Shown: piece after piece, positions 38,077-46,101 of the stretch
Position numbering within the stretch: position 1 is the stretch's first letter
How the letters are laid out: each line of letters begins with the position of its first letter
Origin: an uncultured Sphingomonas sp.
GTDB taxonomy: Bacteria; Pseudomonadota; Alphaproteobacteria; Sphingomonadales; Sphingomonadaceae
DNA: 64,000 nucleotides
Direction of reading: 5' to 3'
Assembly (NCBI GenBank): GCA_913777325.1
Contig: CAJYSA010000107.1
Span: 58,064 to 122,063, forward strand
Position numbers and translations under genes: made by a program
The notes under the pieces: model-generated
What the model saw: only the letters and a program-made list of their open reading frames with translations
What the model was told of the DNA's origin: nothing
Databases searched by the model: none

Positions 38077-38862
38077 TCAAGCGGAGGGGAACAGGCCGCC
38101 GTCGAGGAACAGTGTCTGCCCGGTCATGAAGCCCAGGTAGCCAGCGCACAGCGCCACCGCGCCCTCGCCGATGTCGCGACGTGGATCTCCAAGGGTTCCA
38201 AGCGCGAACTTGCGTCTGTAGGCCGCCTCCATCGCGGGGTACTGGCTGAAGAACACCCGCGTCGGTGGCGTCGCCGCGGCGGGCGAGATGGCATTCACCG
38301 TGATCCTGTCAGGGCCCCATTCGCGTGCCAGGGATTTGATGAAGCCCCGTAGCGACGCCTTGGTTGTCGAGTAGATCGCGTTCATCGCCGCGCCGTGATA
38401 GCCGAAATTCGAAGTCATGACGATGAACCGCCCCTGCCCCGACGCCTTGAGGTGAGGGTATCCGGCTTGCGCCAGCACCAGCGTGCCGCCCAGCGTAATG
38501 TCAGCCTGCCGCCGCCAGGCGACCTCGTCCGTGACGTCAGCCGACATGGGATAGGCCGAGTCGGGCGCGGCGGCATTCTGGATGATGATGTCGACAGCGC
38601 CGAATTCGCCTGCGAGTGCCGCGACACCAGCGGCGATCGATGCATGGTCGGTCATGTCCATGCGGATCACCAAGCTGCGCGGCCCGCCCTCTGCCGAGAT
38701 GAGATTTGCCGTTTCCTCGCCCGTTTCGATCCGGCGTACGGCGATACCCACATGCGCCCCCGCCGCACCGAGTGCGCAGGCGAGATCCCGGCCGATCCCA
38801 CCCCCGGCCCCGGTAACGAGCGCGACGCGACCCTCCAGCGGCCTGTTCACGGAAGCATCCAT
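38077..38862 (-). CDS. SDR family oxidoreductase, partner of a pseudo-SDR
   Basis: A 261-residue classical SDR: VALVTGAGGGIGRDLACAL, the VRRIETGEE loop, QNAAAPD, and NFGYHGAAMNAIYSTTKASL with catalytic Tyr and Lys in YSTTK. The end GQTLFLDGGLF is canonical. It overlaps the upstream gene (38847-39524) by 16 bases on the same strand. That gene encodes an SDR-like chain lacking catalytic residues, so the two are tightly co-expressed and may form a heteromer. Substrate unknown; ends 10 bases from the convergent SnoaL gene. Confidence 0.9.
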   Translation of the reverse strand: MDASVNRPLEGRVALVTGAGGGIGRDLACALGAAGAHVGIAVRRIETGEETANLISAEGGPRSLVIRMDMTDHASIAAGVAALAGEFGAVDIIIQNAAAPDSAYPMSADVTDEVAWRRQADITLGGTLVLAQAGYPHLKASGQGRFIVMTSNFGYHGAAMNAIYSTTKASLRGFIKSLAREWGPDRITVNAISPAAATPPTRVFFSQYPAMEAAYRRKFALGTLGDPRRDIGEGAVALCAGYLGFMTGQTLFLDGGLFPSA

Positions 38863-39524
38863 TCGCCACCATCCACGATCAAGGTTTGACCCGTTATCCC
38901 GGCTGCGTTCTTCGCACCCAGCATCAGTGCGATCCCGGCCACGTCAGCCCAACCGGGTCGACGACCCAGAGACGGGGTGTAGTCGCCAAGCTCGCATTGT
39001 TCGGGAATGTCGACATAGTCGATATCGGGACATAGCAGCGGCGTAGTCACCGACACCCAGTTGAGACGCCAGCTATCGCCCCATTGCCGGGCCAGCGTCT
39101 TCATCAGTCCGCGTTGTCCTTCGGTCGCCGTGGCGAGGGCGACATGGCCCGCCGCTCCGGTCATGCCGATGCTGGCACCAAGCAGCACGACCGAGCAGGG
39201 TCGACCCGCCACTGCATCGCGCAGACCCTGCAAAATCTCCAGCAGCCGGAACTGGGGTTCGTCGGCGCAGCGCAGCCATTCGTCCGGCGCCCAGTCCAAC
39301 AAAGGTCGCGCCGCACCGCGATCGTCCGGCAAGTAGGCGATGATCGCCGAGGTTGCGTCGCCGAGGATATCGGCGAAGGCGTGGCGAAGGCTCGCCCGCG
39401 ATATGGTATTGCACGCGGCCGTCCTAACGCCTGCCCCGGCCTGCCGCAGGGCATCGGCCAGCATCTGGGCGCCATCGCCCAGACCATGGGTGTACAGGAT
39501 CACTTCCGTATCGGATCCAGCCAT
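38847..39524 (-). CDS. SDR-fold protein lacking catalytic residues (pseudo-SDR)
   Basis: A 225-residue protein with SDR fold features in the second half: VVLLGASIGMTGAAGHVALA, GLMKTLARQWGDSWRLNWVS and the end GITGQTLIVDGGEWML. The N-terminal TGxxxGIG motif is replaced by YTHGLGDGAQ. By manual alignment the catalytic Tyr and Lys are replaced by Leu and Thr. It is probably non-catalytic and may support the SDR at 38077, whose start it overlaps by 16 bases. Two in-frame ATGs lie at 39530 and 39524; the second has correct spacing from GAGG. Loss of function by decay is unlikely because the frame is intact. Confidence 0.75.
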   Translation of the reverse strand: MAGSDTEVILYTHGLGDGAQMLADALRQAGAGVRTAACNTISRASLRHAFADILGDATSAIIAYLPDDRGAARPLLDWAPDEWLRCADEPQFRLLEILQGLRDAVAGRPCSVVLLGASIGMTGAAGHVALATATEGQRGLMKTLARQWGDSWRLNWVSVTTPLLCPDIDYVDIPEQCELGDYTPSLGRRPGWADVAGIALMLGAKNAAGITGQTLIVDGGEWMLP

Positions 39525-39661
39525 CGTCATCCTCGCCTGCCGTCGGTTATCCGACTAGCGCGGCCATCTGCTATCATTGACATCAGACGGACAATCGCCC
39601 GCTGAAACGATCGCAGGGGCGATGGACCCGTGTAGCCGGTGGCTGGTCTTCGATTGCTGTC

Positions 39662-40444
39662 CTAATCCGCTAATGCAGCAAACGCGGGCACGAGCAGCGC
39701 CCGTGTCTCAATCAGCACCTCGGCCGCGCGGTCCAAATCCTTCGAAGTCCAACTCGACGTCAACCCACCGCAAGTAAGCGCCCATTGCTGCTTCGGTTCG
39801 GTATCCTTCTCGAACAACGGAACGGCGACGGCGGTGTACCTCCCGTCGAGGATCTGTCCCAGCCGTACCGTCCCGTCGCGCGCTAAATCTTTCACCGCCG
39901 TATAGACGCGCGTCAGGTGCCGCTCGCGCCGTGCCGCGTCGGGATTGTCGATCGCCGCAATGGCCGTCTCACGCGCGGTCGCAGGCAGGGCGGCAAGGAC
40001 CGCAAGCCCGGCCGAGACCGTGTCGAGTGGCGCGCGCCAGCCGATTGGCTGATCACGGACGACGAAATCGCCGTTCAGCTGCTCGACGGCAACCATCTCG
40101 GCGCCCTGCCGCACGCTCAACGTCGTGCTGCCGCCAGTTCGATCAAGGATACGCTTCATATAAGGCAACGCGAGTGCCGGCGCATCGAGCCCCCTCGCCG
40201 CGGCGTAGCCCAGCGTCAGCGCCGGCGCACCGATCCGCAGACCCGCCCCCGCCGGCGCCCGTACCAGGTAACCGCTTTCGATCAGCGTATAACAGAGCCG
40301 CCACACCGTGGGCTGACTGAGCCCCGTGCGCCGCGCGATCTCGGCGGTGGTCAGCTCGATCCTCGGCCTGTCGAAACAGCGTAGCACCGCCAAGCCCCGG
40401 GCAAGCGCGGTTACGAACGTGCGATCATCCTTATTGCTGGCCAT
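39662..40444 (-). CDS. IclR-family transcriptional regulator
   Basis: A 260-residue regulator with the IclR winged helix at residues 8-65: FVTALARGLAVLRCFDRPRI, LTTAEIARRTGLSQPTVWRL. The effector domain follows: LALPYMKRILDRTGGSTTLS, VRDQPIGWRAPLDTVSAGLA. PcaR- and PobR-like IclR proteins respond to aromatic or CoA-type metabolites. ATG 40444 fits GGGAGGG at 9 bases; in-frame ATGs upstream do not. It is divergent from the amidohydrolase at 40539, and the 94-base gap has strong palindromes. It probably controls that gene and its own synthesis. Confidence 0.9.
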   Translation of the reverse strand: MASNKDDRTFVTALARGLAVLRCFDRPRIELTTAEIARRTGLSQPTVWRLCYTLIESGYLVRAPAGAGLRIGAPALTLGYAAARGLDAPALALPYMKRILDRTGGSTTLSVRQGAEMVAVEQLNGDFVVRDQPIGWRAPLDTVSAGLAVLAALPATARETAIAAIDNPDAARRERHLTRVYTAVKDLARDGTVRLGQILDGRYTAVAVPLFEKDTEPKQQWALTCGGLTSSWTSKDLDRAAEVLIETRALLVPAFAALAD

Positions 40445-40498
40445 CGAGCACATCCCTCCCTTTGACACCCATAGCGCCACTTGGTATATCAACTCGCA

Positions 40499-40528
40499 TA
40501 GCAGTTTTGCTATTCACTTAGCGAATAG
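40499..40528. promoter_or_regulatory. Overlapping palindromes between IclR regulator and amidohydrolase (candidate operator)
   Basis: TAGCA-gttt-TGCTA (40499-40512) overlaps a 19-base near-palindrome, CTATTCACTTAGCGAATAG (40510-40528), in which 16 of 18 arms match. The repeats lie just before the amidohydrolase GTG start (40539) and behind the IclR gene, where an IclR tetramer would be expected to bind. Confidence 0.6.
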
Positions 40529-40538
40529 AGAGGTTGCC

Positions 40539-41678
40539 GTGGACTTTCAAGATGCTTGTGACGAAGTTTCCTCGGTCGATGCGATCGATTGGCCGATGCA
40601 CCGAGTCTCGCGTGACGATGGCTGGCGGCCGCCAGCGGGCACGCGGATCATCTCTGTCGACGACCATGGGATGGAGGAGATGCACCTCTGGGAGAATCGG
40701 CTGAAGGGCGCAGACAAGGATCGCGCGCCGAAGTTGTGGCGCAGCGACGACGGCAAGTTCCACATGGAAGTCGATGGGATGGACTACGATGTCCCCGGCC
40801 TTGATTCGGACATCGGCGAAGGCCGGCCGGGCATGTGGGATCGCGACGAGCGGCTGAAGGATATGGACGCGGAGGGCATCGACACCTCGCTCTTCTTTCA
40901 CTCGCGCGCGATGTCGCTGGTGCGCATGGAGGACAAGGCGTTCTTCTCGCGCTGTATGGACGCCTATAACGAATGGCTCGGCGAATATTGCGCGATCGCG
41001 CCCGACCGTCTTGTCGGCGTCGGCATACTGCCGACGATCTACGAGCCGGAGGCCACGCGCGACTATATCGCCAAGATGAAGGACTGGGGCATCAAGGCGC
41101 TTGAAATCCCCTCGGCGCCGAAGAACGTGCCCTATAATTCGTCTAAGATGGACCCCATGTGGGAAGCGATCGCCGAAAGCGGCATTCCGGTCATGTTCCA
41201 TATCGGCGCGTATATGGAATTCCGCGGCAAGGGCGCGACGGGCGCGAACTTGACCAAGAATCTCGGGCCGTACCGCCCGCTCTGGTCGCTTCTCGCCTTC
41301 TCGGGCATTCTCGAGCGTAATCCGGAGCTCAAGGTCGTATTCTGCGAAGGCGGCTTCGGCTGGGTGCCGTGGACGCTCCAGGATGCCGATCGCGTCTATC
41401 GCACCTATGGCACCGAACTGAAGCCGAAGCTCGCCAATCTGCCGAGCTATTACTTCCGCCGTCAGTGCTACGCCGCGATCATGCAGGACGATGTCGGGCT
41501 CAAGGCCGCAAAGGACTATGATCTGACCGATAACCTGCTGTGGTCGTGTGACTATCCGCACGGGGAAAGCGTCTTCGGCGAATCGCGTGGCGAAATCCGC
41601 AAGATTTTCGAGACGCTGGGCGATGAGAAAGCCAAGAAGGTCGTCGGCGGCACTGCCGCCAAGCTCTGGAATCTTTAA
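40539..41678 (+). CDS. Amidohydrolase family protein (amidohydrolase_2 type)
   Basis: A 379-residue TIM-barrel hydrolase/decarboxylase. TRIISVDDHGMEE near residue 31 is the N-terminal metal motif in the DDH form common in this subgroup. DMDAEGIDTSLFFHSRAMSL, IPVMFHIGAYMEF (metal His), VFCEGGFGWVPW and WSCDYPHGES (catalytic Asp) follow. Relatives include ACMSD-like and resorcylate decarboxylases and hydrolases of cyclic diketones. The start is GTG 40539 with GAGAGG upstream; the frame is open further, over the IclR gene, without support. It is transcribed alone, regulated by the adjacent IclR protein by inference. It may open a ring or remove a carboxyl group. Confidence 0.9.
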   Translation: MDFQDACDEVSSVDAIDWPMHRVSRDDGWRPPAGTRIISVDDHGMEEMHLWENRLKGADKDRAPKLWRSDDGKFHMEVDGMDYDVPGLDSDIGEGRPGMWDRDERLKDMDAEGIDTSLFFHSRAMSLVRMEDKAFFSRCMDAYNEWLGEYCAIAPDRLVGVGILPTIYEPEATRDYIAKMKDWGIKALEIPSAPKNVPYNSSKMDPMWEAIAESGIPVMFHIGAYMEFRGKGATGANLTKNLGPYRPLWSLLAFSGILERNPELKVVFCEGGFGWVPWTLQDADRVYRTYGTELKPKLANLPSYYFRRQCYAAIMQDDVGLKAAKDYDLTDNLLWSCDYPHGESVFGESRGEIRKIFETLGDEKAKKVVGGTAAKLWNL

Positions 41679-41690
41679 CACGAACGACTA

Positions 41691-41716
41691 CGGCCTCCGG
41701 CACCTGCCGGAGGCCG
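41691..41716. terminator. Bidirectional terminator hairpin
   Basis: CGGCCTCCGGC-acct-GCCGGAGGCCG, a perfect 11-bp stem with a 4-base loop, lies in the 45-base gap between the convergent amidohydrolase and crotonase genes. Confidence 0.78.
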
Positions 41717-41723
41717 CATCCGT

Positions 41724-42554
41724 TCAGTAAAAATCCTCGCTCGCCGGCGGGAAGACCGGGGCTTCCTTAGCCTGCAGCGCGCGCAAGGCCTCCTTGGCCT
41801 CGCTGCTCCCGAAATTTACCATCTCGAACGCCGCCGATAGGTCGAATACCGTCTGATTTTGACGCAGGAAGTGATTGAGCACATATTTGCTCATGCGCAG
41901 CGCGTTCGGCGCCGTCGCGGCCAGCTTGCTGGCAACCTCTACCGCCTTGTTCTGCAGTTGCTCGGCGTCGACCGACAGTGCGATCAGATTCATCGCCTCG
42001 GCTTGCTCGCCCGTTACCGGCTCGTTGGTCAACAGATGATATTTGGCCTTGGCCAAGCCGCAAAGAAGCGGCCAGATCATCGCAGCATGATCTCCGGGCG
42101 CGACCCCGATCCGCAGATGTCCGTCGAACAGTTTGGCGGTCTTCGCAGCGATCGGGATATCCGCCAGCAACGCGATCGCCAGCCCCGCTCCAACGGCGGG
42201 GCCGTTGATCGCCGATACCAGCGGCTTGCGCATCGTGGTCAACGCGTGAACCAGCCGACGGGCGTTGCCGAAATCGTGGCAGAACTGCTCCAGGTGATCG
42301 CGGTCCACATCGTTGGGCATGTCATCGAACGACCCGCCCGCCGAGAAGGCGCGACCCGCGCCGGTCACGATCGCCGCGCGGGTTTCGGGATCTGCATCGA
42401 CGATGGACCATACCTCCTCGATCTCGTGCCCCAGCTTCCCGCCGATCGCATTCATCTTGGCGGCATTGTCGATCGTGACGCGCAGAACATACGGCGCCGG
42501 TCGATCGAAACGGAGATGTTCGAACGCGGCGTAACGGCTGAGGTCTTTGGACAT
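41724..42554 (-). CDS. Crotonase-fold (enoyl-CoA hydratase/isomerase family) protein
   Basis: A 276-residue crotonase. VLRVTIDNAAKMNAI, AIVTGAGRAFSAGGSFDDMP (CoA and oxyanion) and AINGPAVGAGLAIALLADIP (the second oxyanion strand) are clear. The two Glu residues of classical hydratases are not apparent: HLRIGVAPGDHAAMIWP lacks the first, and KAKYHLLTNEP the second. It may therefore be an isomerase, hydrolase or dehalogenase-like member. ATG 42554 is preceded by GGAG; upstream in-frame ATG at 42608 lacks one. It follows the NmrA-like gene on the same strand after 93 bases. Confidence 0.88.
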   Translation of the reverse strand: MSKDLSRYAAFEHLRFDRPAPYVLRVTIDNAAKMNAIGGKLGHEIEEVWSIVDADPETRAAIVTGAGRAFSAGGSFDDMPNDVDRDHLEQFCHDFGNARRLVHALTTMRKPLVSAINGPAVGAGLAIALLADIPIAAKTAKLFDGHLRIGVAPGDHAAMIWPLLCGLAKAKYHLLTNEPVTGEQAEAMNLIALSVDAEQLQNKAVEVASKLAATAPNALRMSKYVLNHFLRQNQTVFDLSAAFEMVNFGSSEAKEALRALQAKEAPVFPPASEDFY

Positions 42555-42647
42555 GCCATGCTCCAGGACTATTTGGTCAACGGTGCCGCGCGCGTCCTTA
42601 CCGGGCAAGCCGCAGAGCCCGGCATCGCCGGGACGATACCCGGCGGG

Positions 42648-43568
42648 TCAGCCGGTGCCGATCCGGAGCCGGTCGCGATGACGCGCCGCCCAGTCGCAGA
42701 AACGCTCGAGGGCGATGCCATGGCCGTGCGCCCGGTCGATGTCCACCTTGTAGCCTTCGACGTTCGCCCATTGCTGGCTTTCGACCAGACCGGGCATCAC
42801 CCCTGCGGCGCGCGCGTCCGCGCCTTTCATCGAGCGCGCAACCACCACCGTGCCACTGATCTCTGACAGGATTTCGGCCACTTGCGCCATCGTCAGCGAT
42901 TCGGCGGCAAGGTCAATCTCCTGCCGATCGAAACGCGCCGGATCGGCAAAGGCGGCGGCGGCGAACCGACCGATATCGGCTGCGGCAATCAGGTCGAGGC
43001 GCGTGTCCGGCTTCAGTGCCGTCTCGATCGCACCGCGCGCCAGGCCGGGGAACAGATAAGCCGCCTTGGGCGGCATGAAGTTGTCCATCATGAATGCGGG
43101 CTTCAGGATGACCCGCCGGGGAAAGCCCGCTTGGCGAACCGCATCGTTCACGCCCGACTTGGCGTTCCAGTAATCCGGCCACCAACGTTCGGACTCCCAG
43201 TCGACAAACCGCGTCTGGTCACCCGCGCGCGCCACTGAGGTGTGGACGAACACCTCTACGCAGGCCTCCCGCGCGGCCTCGATCAAATGGCAGCCCGCGC
43301 GAATTTCGCGGTCTGGGTCGCTGGGCGTCGGCGGCAACTGCACCGAAAACACACCCCAAGCCCCATTCGCTGCTGCGATGACGCTGGCGCGATCATCGAA
43401 ATCGCCCTCACACAATTCGACGCCCCGCTCCGCCAGCGCCCTGGGGCTCGGCGCCAACCGATCGCGTACCAAGGCGCGCACGCGAAAACCCGTGCCCAAC
43501 AGCGCGTCGACGGTGGCGCCCCCCTGCGCGCCTGTTGCGCCGGTGACGAGGATGATGCGCTCGGTCAT
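42648..43568 (-). CDS. NmrA/NAD(P)-binding atypical SDR
   Basis: A 306-residue NmrA-type protein. TERIILVTGATGAQGGATVD carries the TGxTGxxG motif of atypical SDRs. VRALVRDRLAPSPRALAERG suggests an NADP phosphate-binding Arg. GDFDDRASVIAAANGAWGVF and ADIGRFAAAAFADPARFDRQ are typical of NmrA and quinone/phenylcoumaran-benzylic-ether reductase families. ATG 43568 gives the normal start; in-frame ATG at 43643 precedes a non-homologous, low-quality leader. Function may be redox sensing or reduction of an enone. It precedes the crotonase on the same strand, perhaps in one transcript. Confidence 0.88.
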   Translation of the reverse strand: MTERIILVTGATGAQGGATVDALLGTGFRVRALVRDRLAPSPRALAERGVELCEGDFDDRASVIAAANGAWGVFSVQLPPTPSDPDREIRAGCHLIEAAREACVEVFVHTSVARAGDQTRFVDWESERWWPDYWNAKSGVNDAVRQAGFPRRVILKPAFMMDNFMPPKAAYLFPGLARGAIETALKPDTRLDLIAAADIGRFAAAAFADPARFDRQEIDLAAESLTMAQVAEILSEISGTVVVARSMKGADARAAGVMPGLVESQQWANVEGYKVDIDRAHGHGIALERFCDWAARHRDRLRIGTG

Positions 43569-44063
43569 TCGATGAATCCTTTGGTGGTTCGCTGATGATC
43601 GTCTGGCTCCAGGCGATGCCGGGCATCGGCCTGCACGCCGCATGCGAGTGAGGACGACGACCGGGGAAGACCCGACGCCGCACGTTCGTCACGACCGCGA
43701 TCTCCTTCGTGAACGTCAGGCGCGTCCCCTAACGTCTCGACCATCGGTCGCGACGCGCCGCGGTGTGAAAGAGTGGCGCAGACCCTTTAGACTGACCAGT
43801 CGCTCAGCCCCATCGATCGCGCTTTTGATATCTGGCGCTCCGGCTAGCTGGCCGTAGCCCTGCCATCATAGGATGGGGAAGAGAGGAGCCGCAATGCACG
43901 GCACGCTAGATGGCCTGGACGTCGATACCGATCCGTTGATCCGCGTGCTTACCTTATTGGGGTCGATATCGACGCGCACGCCGTGGTTCCTGTCTCGGAT
44001 GTGCGCCTCCCGCGATGAGCGCGCCCCAGAAGCGATAGCCGGCAGACAGCAGGAGAACCCGCG
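43569..44063. other. Intergenic region between NmrA-like and SDR genes
   Basis: This 495-base divergent gap has no well-supported gene. A 57-codon frame starts at ATG 43894 behind GAGAGGAG but its translation matches nothing I recognise and it runs into the SDR start in a different frame. It might be a tiny gene, a leader or noise. No IS ends or strong hairpins are seen. Confidence 0.35.
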
Positions 44064-44855
44064 ATGAACGGCCGCTTCGCCGGCACATTGTTTGATCTGT
44101 CGGGTCGGACCGCGCTCGTCACCGGATCAAGCCGCGGCATCGGTCGCGCTATCGCGGAGCGCCTGGCGCAGCACGGTGCGAACGTCATCGTCTCCGGCCG
44201 CAAGCTGGGGCCGGCTGAGGTTGTTGCGACCGCGATCGACGCCAAATCCGATGACGGCCGCGCGATCGCGTTTGCGGCGAACGTGACTCGCCCGGATGAT
44301 CTCAACGCTTTGGTCGATGCGGGAGAAGCTGCTTTCGGCGCGATCGACATCCTTGTCACCAATGCCGGTTTGCACATCCATGTCGGCCCAAGCGCCGAGA
44401 TGACCGACGAAATCCTCGTGAAGACGATGGCAGGCAATTTCGGACAATTGCACGCGCTGTCCCAACGCCTGCTGCCATCGATGGCCAGCCGCGGCTGGGG
44501 GCGGATCATCAACATTGGCACGATCGCCGCGCATTTCGGCAGCGGCATCTATCACAGCTACACGCTGAGCAAGTCGCTCGCGATGCAATATGTGCGCAAT
44601 ATCGCCGTCGAGCATGGCGCGGCGGGTGTCCGCGCCAACACCGTCTCGCCCGGCCTGACCCGAACGGACATGGCCGCCGGACTAATCGACAATCCCGACA
44701 AGCTGGCGCGGGAGCTTTCACGCTCCACGGTCGGCCGTGTCGGCGAGCCGGACGAAATCGCAGGAGTCGTCGTGATGCTGGCGAGCGAGGCCGGCGGCTA
44801 CGTCAACGGCCAGACCATTGCCGCCGATGGCGGCATGACCATCCGATATGAGTGA
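44064..44855 (+). CDS. SDR family oxidoreductase
   Basis: A 263-residue classical SDR: TALVTGSSRGIGRAIAERLA, VIVSGRKLGPAEVVAT, VTNAGLHIHVG, then IINIGTIAAHFGSGIYHSYT and catalytic Tyr/Lys in YTLSKSLAMQYV. The end YVNGQTIAADGG is canonical. AGGAG precedes the ATG. The stop overlaps the P450 start by 8 bases, so the pair is translationally coupled and the SDR may oxidise the alcohol made by the P450. Cofactor choice is unclear (Arg after strand 2 hints at NADP). Confidence 0.91.
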   Translation: MNGRFAGTLFDLSGRTALVTGSSRGIGRAIAERLAQHGANVIVSGRKLGPAEVVATAIDAKSDDGRAIAFAANVTRPDDLNALVDAGEAAFGAIDILVTNAGLHIHVGPSAEMTDEILVKTMAGNFGQLHALSQRLLPSMASRGWGRIINIGTIAAHFGSGIYHSYTLSKSLAMQYVRNIAVEHGAAGVRANTVSPGLTRTDMAAGLIDNPDKLARELSRSTVGRVGEPDEIAGVVVMLASEAGGYVNGQTIAADGGMTIRYE

Positions 44856-46101
44856 ACCCATGACCGATCTTCCCGCCGGCGTACATCCCTATGACCCTAC
44901 GGCCAAGGACGTCCTCGAAAGCCCCTTTGCCGAATATCGGCGCCGGCATAGCGGATGCCCGGTCGGACGTAGCGACGCGCTGGAGATGCCGTTCTGGGCA
45001 TTGTTCGGCTATGACGATGTCCGCTCGGCGCTGCTCGATCCCAAGACATTCTCGAGCCGGTACGGCACGACGCCCGTGTTCCAGAAGTCGATCGGCTTCT
45101 TTTCCGATGGAAAGGAGCACACGCATTTCCGCGCGATCTTCCGCAAGCGATTGAGCCCGGAAGGCATCGCCGCGTTGCTACCGCGGGTAGCGGACATGGC
45201 CCGGCGGTTACTCGACGACATGATCGCCAAAGGCCCCGTAGTCGACCTGCACGACGATTTCGCGCTGCCACTGCCCGTGCATGTCGTTTCGTGGCTGCTC
45301 GGCATCCAGGGAGACGAGTTCGTCACGCTGAAACATTGGTCGGACGAGCTGATGGACAATGCGTTTGGCAAGAGCAACGCCCGCTTCCTGGAAGTTTATG
45401 CGGGCGTCTGCGCGTTCTTCGACCAGCATCTCGACGCCCGATACGCCATGCTGACGGCGGCCGGGATTGAAGAGGCACGTCCCGAACATGTCGGTACGGT
45501 GTTGCCGGACGACTGGATTTCGGATGCGATATGCGCCGATTATCTTGGCCGAAAGCTCAACCGTGACGAGCAGCGCATCGCGCTGATGGGGCTGCTCGTC
45601 GGCGGCAATGAGACGACCACCTCGCTGATCACTAACCTGATGTGGCGCCTGCTAGAGGAGCCGTCGCGCTGGGAGCTGGTCAGGAGCGATCCCGATCGCT
45701 TCATACCCGTCGCCATCGAAGAAAGCCTGCGATTCGATTCGCCGTCGCAGGGGATGTTTCGCACGACGTTGTGTCCCGTCGAGGTCGCTGGTATCGAGAT
45801 CGGCGCCAAGCAGAAGCTGATGCTGAACTTCGGCGCCGCCAATCGCGATCCGGCGGCATTCGACGATCCCGATAGCTTTCGTCTGGATCGCGACGCCCGC
45901 GATCTGTCGCGCCGGCACCTGGCTTTCGGCGGCGGCGTACACGGCTGTCCGGGCGCACCGCTGTCGCGCATGGAAGTCGGCGTCGTGATGCGCCTGTTCG
46001 TAGAACAATTGCCCAACGCAACGCTCACGACCCCTTCCCAGCGCAGCGTCGGCTACAATCTGTGGGGCCGGCGCAAGCTGCCGATCAACCTCGGCCGTTA
46101 G
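44848..46101 (+). CDS. Cytochrome P450
   Basis: A 417-residue soluble P450. The heme loop is FGGGVHGCPGAPLSRME with axial Cys near 367. The I-helix GLLVGGNETTTSLI carries the acid-alcohol pair Glu-Thr, and EESLRFDSPSQG holds ExxR. It starts at ATG 44848 inside the preceding SDR gene; an internal ATG at 44860 is also possible. It differs clearly from the CYP101-like protein at 36305. No redox partner gene is next to it. The stop overlaps the convergent epoxide hydrolase stop by three bases. P450 epoxidation followed by hydrolase action is one possible combination. Confidence 0.93.
   Translation: MSEPMTDLPAGVHPYDPTAKDVLESPFAEYRRRHSGCPVGRSDALEMPFWALFGYDDVRSALLDPKTFSSRYGTTPVFQKSIGFFSDGKEHTHFRAIFRKRLSPEGIAALLPRVADMARRLLDDMIAKGPVVDLHDDFALPLPVHVVSWLLGIQGDEFVTLKHWSDELMDNAFGKSNARFLEVYAGVCAFFDQHLDARYAMLTAAGIEEARPEHVGTVLPDDWISDAICADYLGRKLNRDEQRIALMGLLVGGNETTTSLITNLMWRLLEEPSRWELVRSDPDRFIPVAIEESLRFDSPSQGMFRTTLCPVEVAGIEIGAKQKLMLNFGAANRDPAAFDDPDSFRLDRDARDLSRRHLAFGGGVHGCPGAPLSRMEVGVVMRLFVEQLPNATLTTPSQRSVGYNLWGRRKLPINLGR

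Noticed and set aside
43894-44067. Small plus-strand frame with a good ribosome site before the SDR at 44064
   Set aside because: The translation has no recognisable feature, and the ribosome site alone is not enough; mentioned in the intergenic note.
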